This document shows positions 39,561-48,446 of a stretch of 64,000 nt of DNA, piece after piece. Where the stretch lies: contig NZ_AP023416.1 in NCBI RefSeq assembly GCF_018326305.1, positions 62,001 through 126,000 of the forward strand. The letters are read 5' to 3'. The position numbers and the translations under genes are program-made. Source of the stretch: Vescimonas fastidiosa. Its GTDB lineage: Bacteria > Bacillota > Clostridia > Oscillospirales > Oscillospiraceae. The stretch's first letter is position 1. Every line of letters starts with the position of its first letter. Below the pieces are notes generated by a model. The model searched no databases and was not told the origin of the DNA. It saw nothing but the letters and a program-made list of their open reading frames with translations.

Positions 39561-39632
39561 CGTCCCTAATGCCGTCAAAAAATCAGAGGCAGACATGGCA
39601 TAGCCGTGCCTGCCTCTGATTTTTCTGTATTT

Positions 39633-40904
39633 TTACCGCCCGGTCATAATGTTGAGAATCACCCGGTCCGTCTCGTGCATGCCCTTGGAGGCTAAAACCC
39701 CTACATTGCGGATAGTTTCCTCCACATCCGCGCCCTCTATGCCATCGCCGGACCGGAAGTTGTTGCCGCCCAGGTACATGTTGTATCCCAGGATGCCCGT
39801 ATCCACGGCCATGGCGATTTTGCTGGCACAGCTGGCCTTGGCCCCGTCACAGATGCACCCGGAGATCATGGCCACGGCGTTGCAGATGGTGCGGCTGATG
39901 CCGTCGTAATCCGCGCCCCGGAGCCAGGCGATGCCACAGCCTGCTCCCACCCCGGCGGACACCGCGCCGCAGTAGGCGCTGAGCCGTCCGATACCGGTTT
40001 TTTGGTGAATGGTAATAAGGTCGGACAGGGCTACGGCTCTGAGGATATTCTCTTCATCTGCGCCCAAAAACAGGCCATACCGCCACACAGGCACCGAAGC
40101 AGTGATGCCCTGGTTGCCGCTGCCGGAACAGATGACCACCGGCATCTCGCACCCGTTCATCCGTGCATCGGACCCCGCCGCAGCCCAGGCCCGGGCCTCA
40201 GTCTCGATGCCGCTGCCTGTGGAGAGCAAGGTGGAGCCGATGTTGGCGCCCCAATCATCCCGGAGCCCCTCGGCGGCAATGGCGCCGTTGCACGCCAGCT
40301 GCCGGCTGATGCAGGGCCGTATCCGTTCTATGTCCACGGTTTCTATAAAGGTAAGAATGTCTTTCACATTCAGGACGCTCTTGTCCTGGAGGTTGTCCTC
40401 GGCAGAGGCGCTCTCGGGCTTTTCCAGCAGCACCCGGCCATCTTTTTCAATGTACACCAGGTTGGTGTGGTTGTTGGCCACCCGAGTCACGGCCTTGTGC
40501 CCACCCAGCCAGCCCGCGAGCCGGATGTCCAGCAGGCAGGGGGTCTCCGGACAGGTAACGGTGATGTCTGTGGTGTCCAAATATTCCTGGATATGCTTCG
40601 CGTCCTCCTCGGTGGCCTTGGCCAGCACCTGCAGCTCTGCGTCGGCGTCTCCGGCCACGATGCCCACGGCGATGGCGGCCTCAATGCCCCGCCGTCCGCC
40701 CGTGTTGGGCACCACCACGGATTTCACATTTTTCAGGATGTTTCCGCTGATCTCGGCCAGCACTTTTTCCGGTTTACCGCCCAGCACCTCGCGCAGCTTT
40801 GCAGCACAATACGCGACGGCGATGGGCTCTGTACACCCGGTGGCCAGGCGAAGCTCCTCCGCCAAAATGGCGCAGTAGGCTTCCCTTTTCCTTTCGTTCA
40901 ACAT
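39633..40904 (-). CDS. L-cysteine desulfidase / serine dehydratase alpha-like (CyuA family)
   Basis: 423 residues from the ATG at 40904 (GAGGAG upstream); the TTG at 40922 precedes the SD and is rejected. Family UPF0597/COG3681. LATGCTEPIAVAYC opens the protein, NTGGRRGIEAA is conserved, and cysteines in GCGIAW, SGCICDGAKASC and CGAVSAG could hold a [4Fe-4S] cluster as in serine dehydratases. E. coli CyuA (YhaM) degrades cysteine to pyruvate, sulfide and ammonia. The activity here is inferred from the family. Confidence 0.85.
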   Translation of the reverse strand: MLNERKREAYCAILAEELRLATGCTEPIAVAYCAAKLREVLGGKPEKVLAEISGNILKNVKSVVVPNTGGRRGIEAAIAVGIVAGDADAELQVLAKATEEDAKHIQEYLDTTDITVTCPETPCLLDIRLAGWLGGHKAVTRVANNHTNLVYIEKDGRVLLEKPESASAEDNLQDKSVLNVKDILTFIETVDIERIRPCISRQLACNGAIAAEGLRDDWGANIGSTLLSTGSGIETEARAWAAAGSDARMNGCEMPVVICSGSGNQGITASVPVWRYGLFLGADEENILRAVALSDLITIHQKTGIGRLSAYCGAVSAGVGAGCGIAWLRGADYDGISRTICNAVAMISGCICDGAKASCASKIAMAVDTGILGYNMYLGGNNFRSGDGIEGADVEETIRNVGVLASKGMHETDRVILNIMTGR

Positions 40905-40967
40905 TCTTACCGCACTCCTCAATATTCATTTGTATAGAACCCCGAGCCTCTGGGGAAAAGGACAAAA

Positions 40968-41037
40968 GCCTCGCAGAGCTTGCCGCCCGCAGCAGACTGT
41001 AAAACTTTTGGCAGAAAATTCCGCAGGAATTTTTGCC
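40968..41037 (+). repeat. Structured repeat element, copy D (internally deleted)
   Basis: 70 nt: the left end GCCTCGCAGAGCTTGCCGCC joins directly to GCAGCAGACTG and hairpin H3 (GGCAGAAAATTCC/GGAATTTTTGCC). The core and H2 of the full element are missing. It ends 7 nt before the dCMP deaminase stop codon on the opposite strand. Confidence 0.8.
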
Positions 41038-41044
41038 AGGCATG

Positions 41045-41536
41045 TCAGCCCCCGATATTCTCCGCAAACGGCAGGTCGTCGCCGGCCACCCAGTCCGCCA
41101 CATTCACCACCTCGAACTCTGTGGGCGTCTTGCGGATCACCACCCGGGCAATACCGGCGTTGATGACCAGACGCCGACACATGGCGCAGCTGGTAGCGTC
41201 GCCCAAAATTTCGCCGGTCTGCGCGTTTTTGCCCACCAGGTACAGGGTGCCGCCCACCATGTCCCGCCGGGAGGCGGAGATAATGGCGTTGGCCTCGGCG
41301 TGGACGCTGCGGCACAGCTCATACCGCTCGCCCCGGGGCACCCGCAGGGCCTCTCGGGAGCAGTAGCCCATGTCCACACAGTTGCGCCGCCCCCGGGGCG
41401 CGCCGTTGTAGCCGGTGGAGATGATCTCATCATTCTTTACAATGATGGCGCCGTAAATGCGCCGCAGGCAGGTGGCCCGCTCCAAAACGGTCTGGGCAAT
41501 GTCCAGATAATAGTTCTCTTTGCTGATGCGCTCCAT
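41045..41536 (-). CDS. comEB: dCMP deaminase / ComEB-like cytidine deaminase
   Basis: 163 residues from the ATG at 41536 with GGAGG seven nt upstream; the GTG two codons before is too close to the SD. Zinc and catalytic residues are in HAEANAI and TSCAMCRR (CxxC), with STGYNGAPRG near the N terminus. Converts dCMP to dUMP for dTTP synthesis. The name ComEB is positional in Bacillus; no competence genes are adjacent here. Confidence 0.92.
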   Translation of the reverse strand: MERISKENYYLDIAQTVLERATCLRRIYGAIIVKNDEIISTGYNGAPRGRRNCVDMGYCSREALRVPRGERYELCRSVHAEANAIISASRRDMVGGTLYLVGKNAQTGEILGDATSCAMCRRLVINAGIARVVIRKTPTEFEVVNVADWVAGDDLPFAENIGG

Positions 41537-41585
41537 AGTCACACCTCCGTGGGATTTATCGGAAAAATCTAAAATTTTCAGTCAC

Positions 41586-42338
41586 TCAAAATCTATCGTC
41601 GGGATAGAAGGTGTCATCCTCCGCGGGCTCCTCCCCCGGCAGACTTCCGATGCCCTTTTCGGCCTTGATAGCGTCAAAGTAGGCCAGGTTCGTCTGCTGC
41701 ACATAGGGGGCGACCCAGATGGTGAGGATGCCCGCCGTCAGCGCGCACAGGAGACTCCAGCCCAAAAAGGTCACATCCAGCACAAACAGATCCAGCTTGT
41801 AGCCCTTGGTCTGGGCCTTGCTCATGGCCAGGGCCTCCATGACCCCCAGCTCCGGGTTTTCGCAGAGGTTATACAGGGCAAAGCGGTAGCGGTAGGCGGC
41901 GATGATGCCCGGCACGATGAACAGGCAGGCCCACAGGAACACAAACACCCCTATCAGCACATTCAGTAAAATGATCTTCCCCGCAAAGCCGAACCCCTCA
42001 AACAGCGTGTCGTAGGGCATTACCTTGCCCCGGCGCACCCCCAGGTGGTAGAGGACCCATCCGGCGCCCAGCACACAGCCCAGCAGCCACACAAAAACGC
42101 TCACAAACAGCACCACCGGCGTAGGGAAAGCGGGGTGGCAGAAAAGATAGGAGGATCTGACCAGGATCTCCATGTCTCCCACCTGCACCCATACGCCCTC
42201 GTTGGCGCCCACATAGTCCTCGGCCAGGGCCAGGGCCGCCTGGATCAGCAGAAAAATCAGCGTGATCCTGTACGCCGACACCCGGGCGGATTTTGTCAGG
42301 GCCTTTGCGCCCCGCTTCAGTTCAATACGGTTTAACAT
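41586..42338 (-). CDS. DUF975 family membrane protein
   Basis: 250 residues from the ATG at 42338. Six hydrophobic segments; FIVPGIIAAYRYRFALYNLCENP and the AMSKAQTKGYKLDLFVLD stretch are characteristic of DUF975. Such proteins are common in clostridia and lactic bacteria, function unknown. The C terminus is acidic (EEPAEDDTFYPDD). A promoter lies at 42371-42399. Confidence 0.85.
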   Translation of the reverse strand: MLNRIELKRGAKALTKSARVSAYRITLIFLLIQAALALAEDYVGANEGVWVQVGDMEILVRSSYLFCHPAFPTPVVLFVSVFVWLLGCVLGAGWVLYHLGVRRGKVMPYDTLFEGFGFAGKIILLNVLIGVFVFLWACLFIVPGIIAAYRYRFALYNLCENPELGVMEALAMSKAQTKGYKLDLFVLDVTFLGWSLLCALTAGILTIWVAPYVQQTNLAYFDAIKAEKGIGSLPGEEPAEDDTFYPDDRF

Positions 42339-42370
42339 AAATAATACACCCTTCACAGTATAATTTTGCA

Positions 42371-42399
42371 ATATAATATAATATGGTATAGCGTGTCAA
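42371..42399 (-). promoter_or_regulatory. Promoter of the DUF975 gene
   Basis: Minus strand TTGACA (42394-42399), a 17-nt spacer and TTATAT (42371-42376). Confidence 0.65.
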
Positions 42400-42402
42400 A
42401 AA

Positions 42403-42460
42403 GCCTCCCAGAGCTTGCCGCCCGCCAGCGGCAGCCTCCCTGCCGGAAAATCTCCGGGTT
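42403..42460 (+). repeat. Possible degenerate structured repeat, copy E
   Basis: Begins GCCTCCCAGAGCTTGCCGCC, close to the left end of copies C and D, then a short CTGCCGGAAAATC/CCGGGTTTTT remnant. The core is absent. The rest of 42339-42692 is low in GC and shows no gene. Confidence 0.5.
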
Positions 42461-42649
42461 TTTAACATTTTTATTTTATCATGCAGCCCGGAAAAACACA
42501 AGGCCGGAATGCCCCTCCGCCGGCTTTTTTCGGGACTTTGGCGGCGTCATTGGGTCATTTTTATACATTCTTTTCCAAAATTTACCCCAAATCCCACAGG
42601 ATAGGGGTGGACAAAGGGCCGATTTTGTTGTAATATTATTTTCAGTATG

Positions 42650-42668
42650 GGGTGGCATCGGGCCACCC
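42650..42668 (+). other. Hairpin in the rnf leader
   Basis: GGGTGGC/GCCACCC with loop ATCGG, 24 nt before the rnfC start codon; SD GAGGTG follows. No U tract. It may stabilise the long rnf mRNA. Confidence 0.5.
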
Positions 42669-42692
42669 TGAAGTAAGATGAGGTGAAAGACA

Positions 42693-44066
42693 ATGGCACA
42701 AGCTTTCTTTGGCGGCGTTCATCCCAATGATATGAAGGCCGCAACCAATGAAAAGGCCATCGAGCAGCTGGCAGCGCCGGCTGAGGTGGTCATCCCCATG
42801 TCTATGCACATCGGTGCGCCTTGTAAGCCCGTGGTTTCCGTGGGCGACAAGGTGACTGTGGGCCAGCTGATCGGCGAGCCCGGCGGTTTCGTATCCGCAC
42901 CCATTCATGCCAGCGTTTCCGGCACTGTAAAGGCCGTGGAGCCCCGCCCCTTCTCTATGGGCGGCACCATGATGAGCGTGGTCATTGAAAACGATAAGCA
43001 GAACACCGTGTGTCCCGACATTCATCCCGTAGCCGATCCCGACAGCCTGACTCCCGAGCAGCTGGTAGAGATCGTCAAGAACGCCGGCATCGTCGGCCAG
43101 GGCGGCGCGACCTTCCCCACTCATGTGAAGATCAGCTCCGGCCTGGGCAAGGTGGACTATGTCCTCATTAACGCTGCCGAGTGCGAGCCCTACATCACCG
43201 GCGACCACCGCACCATGCTGGAGCGGCCCGAGCAGGTCATCAAGGGCGCTACCCTTTTGGCCAAGTGCTTCGGTGTGGATAAGGTCTACATCGGCGTGGA
43301 GGCCAACAAGCAGAACGCAGCCGATGTGCTCAACCAGACCATCGCCGAGCTGAAGGCTCCCGTGGTGGTGGAGGTGCTGCACACCCGCTACCCCCAGGGC
43401 GCTGAAAAGCAGCTCTGCCAGGCCATCTCCGGCCGGCAGGTTCCCTCCGGCAAGCTCCCCGCTGACGCCGGCTGCTGCATTTTTAACCTGAACACCACCT
43501 GTTCTATTTACAAGGCCGTTTACACCGGTATGCCCGTGGTGAGCAAGATCGTCACCGTCTCCGGCTCCGGCGTCATCGAGCCCAAGAACATTGAGTGCCC
43601 CATTGGCACCCCCATTACCGACCTGTTCGACGCCTGCGGCGGCCTGCGGGAGGACACCTACAAGCTGATTATGGGCGGCCCCATGATGGGTCTTGCCCAG
43701 TACGATGTGGATGTCACCGTGGGTAAGGGCACCGGCGCCATGCTGGCCTTTGCCGGCGACGAGGAGAAGTATGTGGCCGAGCCCCAGTGCATCCGCTGCG
43801 GCAAGTGCGTGGGCGTGTGCCCCATGCGCCTGGAGCCCGTCTTCATGTATAAGTATCTGGAAAAGGGCGATGTGGACACCTGGCAGAACTTCTACCACGG
43901 CATGGACTGCATCGAGTGCGGTGCCTGCGCCTACACCTGCCCCGCCCGTCTGCCCCTGACCCATATGTTCCGCATGGGCAAGCAGAAGGTCAATAACGCA
44001 AGAATGGCTGCCAAGGCAAAGGCCGAGGCCGAGAAAAAGGCAGCCGAAGAGAAGAAGGAGGCGTAA
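42693..44066 (+). CDS. rnfC: Rnf complex subunit RnfC
   Basis: 457 residues. GGVHP motif near the N terminus, the NADH/FMN-binding region with GIVGQGGATFPTHVK, and two [4Fe-4S] motifs, CIRCGKCVGVCP and CIECGACAYTCP. The C terminus is a charged Lys/Ala/Glu helix. RnfC is the peripheral NADH-oxidising subunit of the ferredoxin:NAD+ oxidoreductase that pumps Na+ or H+. First gene of rnfCDGEAB. Confidence 0.97.
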   Translation: MAQAFFGGVHPNDMKAATNEKAIEQLAAPAEVVIPMSMHIGAPCKPVVSVGDKVTVGQLIGEPGGFVSAPIHASVSGTVKAVEPRPFSMGGTMMSVVIENDKQNTVCPDIHPVADPDSLTPEQLVEIVKNAGIVGQGGATFPTHVKISSGLGKVDYVLINAAECEPYITGDHRTMLERPEQVIKGATLLAKCFGVDKVYIGVEANKQNAADVLNQTIAELKAPVVVEVLHTRYPQGAEKQLCQAISGRQVPSGKLPADAGCCIFNLNTTCSIYKAVYTGMPVVSKIVTVSGSGVIEPKNIECPIGTPITDLFDACGGLREDTYKLIMGGPMMGLAQYDVDVTVGKGTGAMLAFAGDEEKYVAEPQCIRCGKCVGVCPMRLEPVFMYKYLEKGDVDTWQNFYHGMDCIECGACAYTCPARLPLTHMFRMGKQKVNNARMAAKAKAEAEKKAAEEKKEA

Positions 44067-44069
44067 GCA

Positions 44070-45098
44070 ATGACGGATTATAAAAGCTTGAAGCTCATCG
44101 CATCCTCCTCTCCTCATATCCGCTCCAATGAGGACACCCGCTCCATCATGCTGGATGTGATCATCGCTCTCATGCCCGCTCTCATCATGGGCATCTATGT
44201 GTTCGGCTGGCGCGCGCTGACGGTCACCCTGGTGTCCGTGGCGGCCTGCGTGGTTTGGGAGTGGCTGTACCGCAAGGTCATGAAAAAGACCAACTCCATC
44301 GGCGACCTGTCCGCTGTGGTCACCGGTATCCTGCTGGCCTTTGTCTGCCCCGTGCAGATCCCCTACTGGATGATTATTATCGGCGCGTTCTTCTCCATCG
44401 TGCTGGTTAAGCAGCTCTACGGCGGTATCGGCTGCAACTTCCTCAACCCCGCTCTGGCGGGCCGTGCGATCCTCCTGGCCAGCTATGCCTCCGTCATGGC
44501 AGGCAACTGGGTCAAGGTGGGTGAGAAGGCTCTGGTGGTTGGCAGCAATGCCGACATCGTCACCGCCGCCACCCCCATGATGCTCATGAAGGGTGTGGAC
44601 GCCGCCGGTTGGGAGACCCTCACCAGTACATACACCCTGGGCGATATGTTCATCGGCCGCATCGGCGGCTCTCTGGGTGAGGTTTCCTCTCTGATGCTCC
44701 TGCTGGGCGGCATCTATCTGCTGCTGCGCAAGGTCATCTCCTGGCAGACCCCCGTGGCCTTCATCGCCACCGTGGCCGTCATCACCCTCATCTCCGCTCC
44801 CACCGGTGTCAGCGGCGTGGAATACATGGCTTACAATGTGTTCGGCGGCGGCCTGATGCTGGGTGCCATCTTCATGGCTACCGACTATGCCACCTCCCCC
44901 GTCACCAAGCTGGGTCAGGCCATCTTCGGTATCGGCTGCGGCCTGATCACCGTGTTCATCCGCCGCTTCGGCTCCTATCCCGAGGGCGTTTGCTACTCCA
45001 TCATGATCATGAACTGCACCACCTGGCTGCTGGATAAGTATGTCCGTCCCACCATCTACGGTGCGCTGAAGAAAGAAAAGAAGGAGGCGGCGAAGTAA
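44070..45098 (+). CDS. rnfD: Rnf complex subunit RnfD
   Basis: 342 residues, many membrane helices (NqrB/RnfD family). The covalent FMN site is seen as VTAATPMM, corresponding to the S/TxATP pattern where Thr is flavinylated. Starts 3 nt after rnfC; its TAA overlaps the ATG of rnfG by one base. Confidence 0.96.
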   Translation: MTDYKSLKLIASSSPHIRSNEDTRSIMLDVIIALMPALIMGIYVFGWRALTVTLVSVAACVVWEWLYRKVMKKTNSIGDLSAVVTGILLAFVCPVQIPYWMIIIGAFFSIVLVKQLYGGIGCNFLNPALAGRAILLASYASVMAGNWVKVGEKALVVGSNADIVTAATPMMLMKGVDAAGWETLTSTYTLGDMFIGRIGGSLGEVSSLMLLLGGIYLLLRKVISWQTPVAFIATVAVITLISAPTGVSGVEYMAYNVFGGGLMLGAIFMATDYATSPVTKLGQAIFGIGCGLITVFIRRFGSYPEGVCYSIMIMNCTTWLLDKYVRPTIYGALKKEKKEAAK

Positions 45099-45691
45099 TG
45101 AAGATTTCCGGTAAGTTTATCCTCAAGGTCGCCGGTACTCTTACGGTCATCTCCTTGGTGGTTGCCGCCCTCCTGGGCTTTGTTAACAGCATCACCAAGG
45201 ACAAGATCGCCGAGATCGACGCCGAAAATACCCGCATCGCCATGAGCGCCGTGGCCCCCGAGGGCAGCGAGTTCGGCGATAAAATGGAAGTGACCGATGA
45301 AATGGTCGCCGCTGCCTCCCAGCATGGCGGCAAGCTGACGGAGCTGTATCCCGTTACCAACGGCGGCGCCGAGTCCGGCTATGTGATGAAGGTCTCCGCC
45401 TCCGGCTCCCAGGGCACCATCGTCATGATGGTGGGCGTGGATGCCAATAAGGCCATCACGGGTATCTCCGTGGTCAGCCATGCCGAGACCTCCGGCATCG
45501 GTACCAAGGTCGTGGACAATGAGCCCAACAGCGCCGGTGTGCCCGTTCTGGATCAGTTCGTGGGTCTCAGCGGTGCCGGCACCCTGAATGTGGGCAGCAC
45601 TATCACCGCCATTTCCGGTGCCACCGTCTCCACCAAGGGCATCACCATGGGCGCCAACGCAGCCCTGGCTGTTGCCGACCTCTTGGGCTAA
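45098..45691 (+). CDS. rnfG: Rnf complex subunit RnfG
   Basis: 197 residues. One N-terminal membrane helix, then an outer FMN-binding domain with the flavinylation motif SGATVSTKG. Start overlaps the stop of rnfD. Carries electrons between RnfD and the membrane core. Confidence 0.96.
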   Translation: MKISGKFILKVAGTLTVISLVVAALLGFVNSITKDKIAEIDAENTRIAMSAVAPEGSEFGDKMEVTDEMVAAASQHGGKLTELYPVTNGGAESGYVMKVSASGSQGTIVMMVGVDANKAITGISVVSHAETSGIGTKVVDNEPNSAGVPVLDQFVGLSGAGTLNVGSTITAISGATVSTKGITMGANAALAVADLLG

Positions 45692-45709
45692 GAAAGGAGG
45701 AGCTGATTT

Positions 45710-46357
45710 ATGAATTTCAGTAAGCAACTCAAAGAGGGTCTCATTACACAGAACCCCGTTCTGGTCCAGGTGCTTGGTATGTGCTCCACCATGGCCATCA
45801 CCACCTCGTTTTTCAACGGTCTGGGCATGGGCGTCAGCGTGCTGATCATCCTGACCCTGTCCAATATTTTCATTTCCCTGCTTCGTAAGATCATTCCCAA
45901 CGAAGTGCGTATCGCCTGCTACATCGTGGTCATCGCCGGCTTCGTTACCTGCGTTGACCTGCTGCTGAAGGCCTTCGTTCCCGCGCTGTCCAGCTCCCTG
46001 GGCGTGTTCATCCCCCTGATCGTGGTGAACTGCATCATCCTGGGCCGTGCAGAGGGCTTTGCCTCTAAGAACGGCATCGGCGCCTCCGCTGTGGACGGCG
46101 TCTGCCAGGGCATCGGCTACACGCTGGTGCTGATCGTCATGTGCGTTATCCGTGAGTTCCTGGGCAGCGGCAAGTTCGGCGGCGGCCTTCTGGGCGGCGG
46201 CGCCCTGGGCAAGGCCCCCGGCATCACCATTATCCCCGAGGAGTTCGGCATCAAGGTCCTCACGCTGCCTGTGGGCGGCTTCCTGACCCTGGGTTGCCTC
46301 ATTGCTCTCATGCAGTGGGCCCTGGCTAAGAGTGCTAAGAAAAAGGAGGGTAAGTAA
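45710..46357 (+). CDS. rnfE: Rnf complex subunit RnfE
   Basis: 215 residues, six membrane helices of the NqrD/RnfE family, with GMCSTMAIT-like LGMCSTMAITTSF and the paired Cys in CVDLLLK/CIILGRAEGFA that coordinate iron with RnfA. SD AAAGGAGG. Confidence 0.96.
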   Translation: MNFSKQLKEGLITQNPVLVQVLGMCSTMAITTSFFNGLGMGVSVLIILTLSNIFISLLRKIIPNEVRIACYIVVIAGFVTCVDLLLKAFVPALSSSLGVFIPLIVVNCIILGRAEGFASKNGIGASAVDGVCQGIGYTLVLIVMCVIREFLGSGKFGGGLLGGGALGKAPGITIIPEEFGIKVLTLPVGGFLTLGCLIALMQWALAKSAKKKEGK

Positions 46358-46360
46358 GTT

Positions 46361-46948
46361 ATGAGTTTTACAACTTTGCTGGCCATCTCCCTTGGCGCTA
46401 TTCTCACCAATAACTTTATCTTTGCCCAGTTCCTGGGTATCTGCCCCTTCTTGGGCGTGTCCAAGAAGATCGACACCGCCGTGGGCATGGGCGCCGCCGT
46501 GACCTTCGTTATGGGCCTGGCCTCCGCTCTGTGCTACCCGGTGAACTCCCTGCTCAACAAGCTGGACCTGGGCTATATGCAGACCGTGGCCTTCATCCTG
46601 GTCATCGCGGGCCTGGTGCAGTTCGTGGAAATGTTCCTGAAGAAGAACATCCCCACCCTGTACACCGCCCTGGGCGTCTACCTGCCCCTGATCACCACCA
46701 ACTGCGCCGTTTTGGGTGTGGCTCTGCTGAATGTGCAGAACGACTATAACTTCATCGAGTCCGTGATCTACGGTATCACCGGCGGTCTGGGCTTCCTGCT
46801 GGCCATCTTCCTGTTTGCCGCCGTGCGTGAGCAGCTGGAGGTCTCCAGCGAGAACCCCAAGGCCTTCGATGGTTTCCCCATTGCTCTGGTCACTGCCGGC
46901 CTGATCGCCCTGGCGTTCATGGGCTTCAGCGGCCTGAAGGTCTGGTAA
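46361..46948 (+). CDS. rnfA: Rnf complex subunit RnfA
   Basis: 195 residues, six membrane helices of the NqrE/RnfA family. NNFIFAQFLGICPFLGVSKK and TNCAVLGVAL hold the Cys of the intramembrane iron site. 3 nt after rnfE. Confidence 0.97.
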   Translation: MSFTTLLAISLGAILTNNFIFAQFLGICPFLGVSKKIDTAVGMGAAVTFVMGLASALCYPVNSLLNKLDLGYMQTVAFILVIAGLVQFVEMFLKKNIPTLYTALGVYLPLITTNCAVLGVALLNVQNDYNFIESVIYGITGGLGFLLAIFLFAAVREQLEVSSENPKAFDGFPIALVTAGLIALAFMGFSGLKVW

Positions 46949-46963
46949 GGAGGAAAAGAGAAT

Positions 46964-47875
46964 ATGAATATTTTGTATGCAGTCATCGTTTTAGGTGTAC
47001 TTGCAATCGTGTTCGGTCTGATCCTGGCCGTGGCCGCTAAGGTCTTTGAAGTGGAAGTAGACCCCCGCCTGCCCGAGATTCAGGCAGCCCTGGCCGGCGC
47101 CAACTGCGGCGGCTGCGGCTATCCCGGCTGCGGCGGCTGCGCCGAGGCCATTCTGGCCGGCAAGGCTCCCGTTACCGCCTGCGCTCCTGCCGGTCCCGAG
47201 GGCGCTGCTAAGATTGCTGCCATCATGGGCATGGCGGCTCCCTCCGGCGACAAGATGGTCGCCCATGTGCTCTGCAATGGCGGCTGCAATGCCAAGGATA
47301 ACTTTGAGTATCGCGGCGTTACCGACTGCCTGGCTGCCACCAAGGTCTGCGGCGGCAACTCCAAGGCCTGCCGCTACGGCTGCTTCGGCTTCGGCTCCTG
47401 CGTAGCCGCCTGCAAGTTCGACGCCATCCATGTGGAAAACGGCGTGGCCGTGGTGGACAAGGAAAAGTGCACCAACTGCGGCGCTTGCCGTGAGGCTTGC
47501 CCCCACCACCTGATCGTGGAGGTCCCCTATAAGCAGAAGGTGTTTGTCAACTGCTCCAATAAGGACAAGGGCCCCGCCGTCACCAAGGTCTGCGCCAATT
47601 CCTGCATCGCCTGCGGCATGTGCGAGCGCACCTGTAAGTTCGATGCCATCCATGTTGTGAACAATGTGGCCGTCATCGACTACTCCAAGTGCAAGAACTG
47701 CACCATGTGCGCCAAGGCCTGCCCCCGCAACGCCATTGAGCCCATCCCCACTCCCGAGGAGAAGGAGAAGTTCAAGGCTGCGCAGAAGGCTGCCGCCGAG
47801 AAGAAGGCCGCTGCTGCCAAGGCTGCCGCTGAGGCCGCTCAGGCTGCCGCGCCCGAGGCTCCCAAGGCTGAGTAA
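46964..47875 (+). CDS. rnfB: Rnf complex subunit RnfB
   Basis: 303 residues. N-terminal membrane helix, a Cys-rich NCGGCGYPGCGGC cluster, further Cys-rich motifs CTNCGACREACP, CIACGMCERTC and CKNCTMCAKACP, then an Ala/Lys/Glu-rich tail. It accepts electrons from reduced ferredoxin. Last gene, followed by a strong terminator. The order CDGEAB matches clostridial and Acetobacterium rnf operons. Confidence 0.97.
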   Translation: MNILYAVIVLGVLAIVFGLILAVAAKVFEVEVDPRLPEIQAALAGANCGGCGYPGCGGCAEAILAGKAPVTACAPAGPEGAAKIAAIMGMAAPSGDKMVAHVLCNGGCNAKDNFEYRGVTDCLAATKVCGGNSKACRYGCFGFGSCVAACKFDAIHVENGVAVVDKEKCTNCGACREACPHHLIVEVPYKQKVFVNCSNKDKGPAVTKVCANSCIACGMCERTCKFDAIHVVNNVAVIDYSKCKNCTMCAKACPRNAIEPIPTPEEKEKFKAAQKAAAEKKAAAAKAAAEAAQAAAPEAPKAE

Positions 47876-47885
47876 AATCCTCAAT

Positions 47886-47922
47886 AAAAAACGACCGTCC
47901 CACCCGGACGGTCGTTTTTTCT
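47886..47922 (+). terminator. Terminator of rnfCDGEAB
   Basis: 15-bp perfect stem AAAAAACGACCGTCC/GGACGGTCGTTTTTT with loop CACCC. Confidence 0.97.
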
Positions 47923-47939
47923 ATACAAAAAAGGCTCCC

Positions 47940-48190
47940 CTGCGCACCGCAAGATACACTTCCGTAGGGGCCGATGCCCACATCGGCCCGCCCCACTGCA
48001 CTCCTTGTAACCTGTCATTGCGAGGCCAGTTCGCAAACTGGCTGTGGCAATCCGTACCCCGTCCCCTCGGCCCCCTTGCCTAAAGGGGGCTGGCACGGCG
48101 AAGCCGTGCCTGGGGGATTCCGCTCTCCCCTACCCCCCTTGCAACGCTGTCCGTAGGGGCGGGGTTCTACCCCGCCGCAATTTTCCCGCC
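47940..48190 (+). repeat. Composite repeat block before folT
   Basis: GTAGGGGCCGATGCC unit, the 42-nt element at 48014-48055 (inner hairpin CCAGTT/AACTGG), the CCCC/GGGG repeat at 48070-48120 and a GTAGGGGCGGGGTTCTACCCCGCC unit. No gene. Confidence 0.85.
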
Positions 48191-48198
48191 GCACCCCA

Positions 48199-48227
48199 TT
48201 GCAAATCCCCGGCAAAGGGTGTATACT
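48199..48227 (+). promoter_or_regulatory. Promoter of the folT leader
   Basis: TTGCAA (48199-48204), a 17-nt spacer and TATACT (48222-48227). RNA would start about 10 nt before the riboswitch. Confidence 0.8.
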
Positions 48228-48243
48228 GTCCCCATCAACATCA

Positions 48244-48347
48244 GGCAGAGTAGGAAAATGTGTGTCCAGTGCCGCCGGGACGGGGAGTTGTCCGGCGGAC
48301 GAAATGACGGCCCACCGTCTGCAGTGCATTTTCCGCATCCCGCTGCC
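48244..48347 (+). promoter_or_regulatory. Tetrahydrofolate (THF) riboswitch
   Basis: P1 GGCAG/CTGCC (48244-48248 with 48343-48347), internal loop AGTA facing GCATCCCG, P2 GGAAAATG/CATTTTCC (48253-48260 with 48327-48334), then a junction with a GC-rich arm. The AGTA and GCATCC bulge sequences are the conserved features of the THF (folT) class. The downstream gene is a folate transporter. Confidence 0.85.
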
Positions 48348-48383
48348 GCATAGTGCCCTGCCCGGCGGCTCCGTGCCGTCTTG

Positions 48384-48438
48384 CTCCTCTGTGCGGCTGT
48401 TCCGGCAAAACTCCGGACTGCCGATGAATACAGAGGAG
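48384..48438 (+). promoter_or_regulatory. SD-sequestering hairpin of the THF riboswitch
   Basis: CTCCTCTGT (48384-48392) is the exact complement of ACAGAGGAG (48430-48438), which contains the folT ribosome binding site. The inner part GTTCCGG...CCGGACT adds pairing. No U tract follows, so the control appears translational. Confidence 0.75.
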
Positions 48439-48446
48439 GTATTTTT

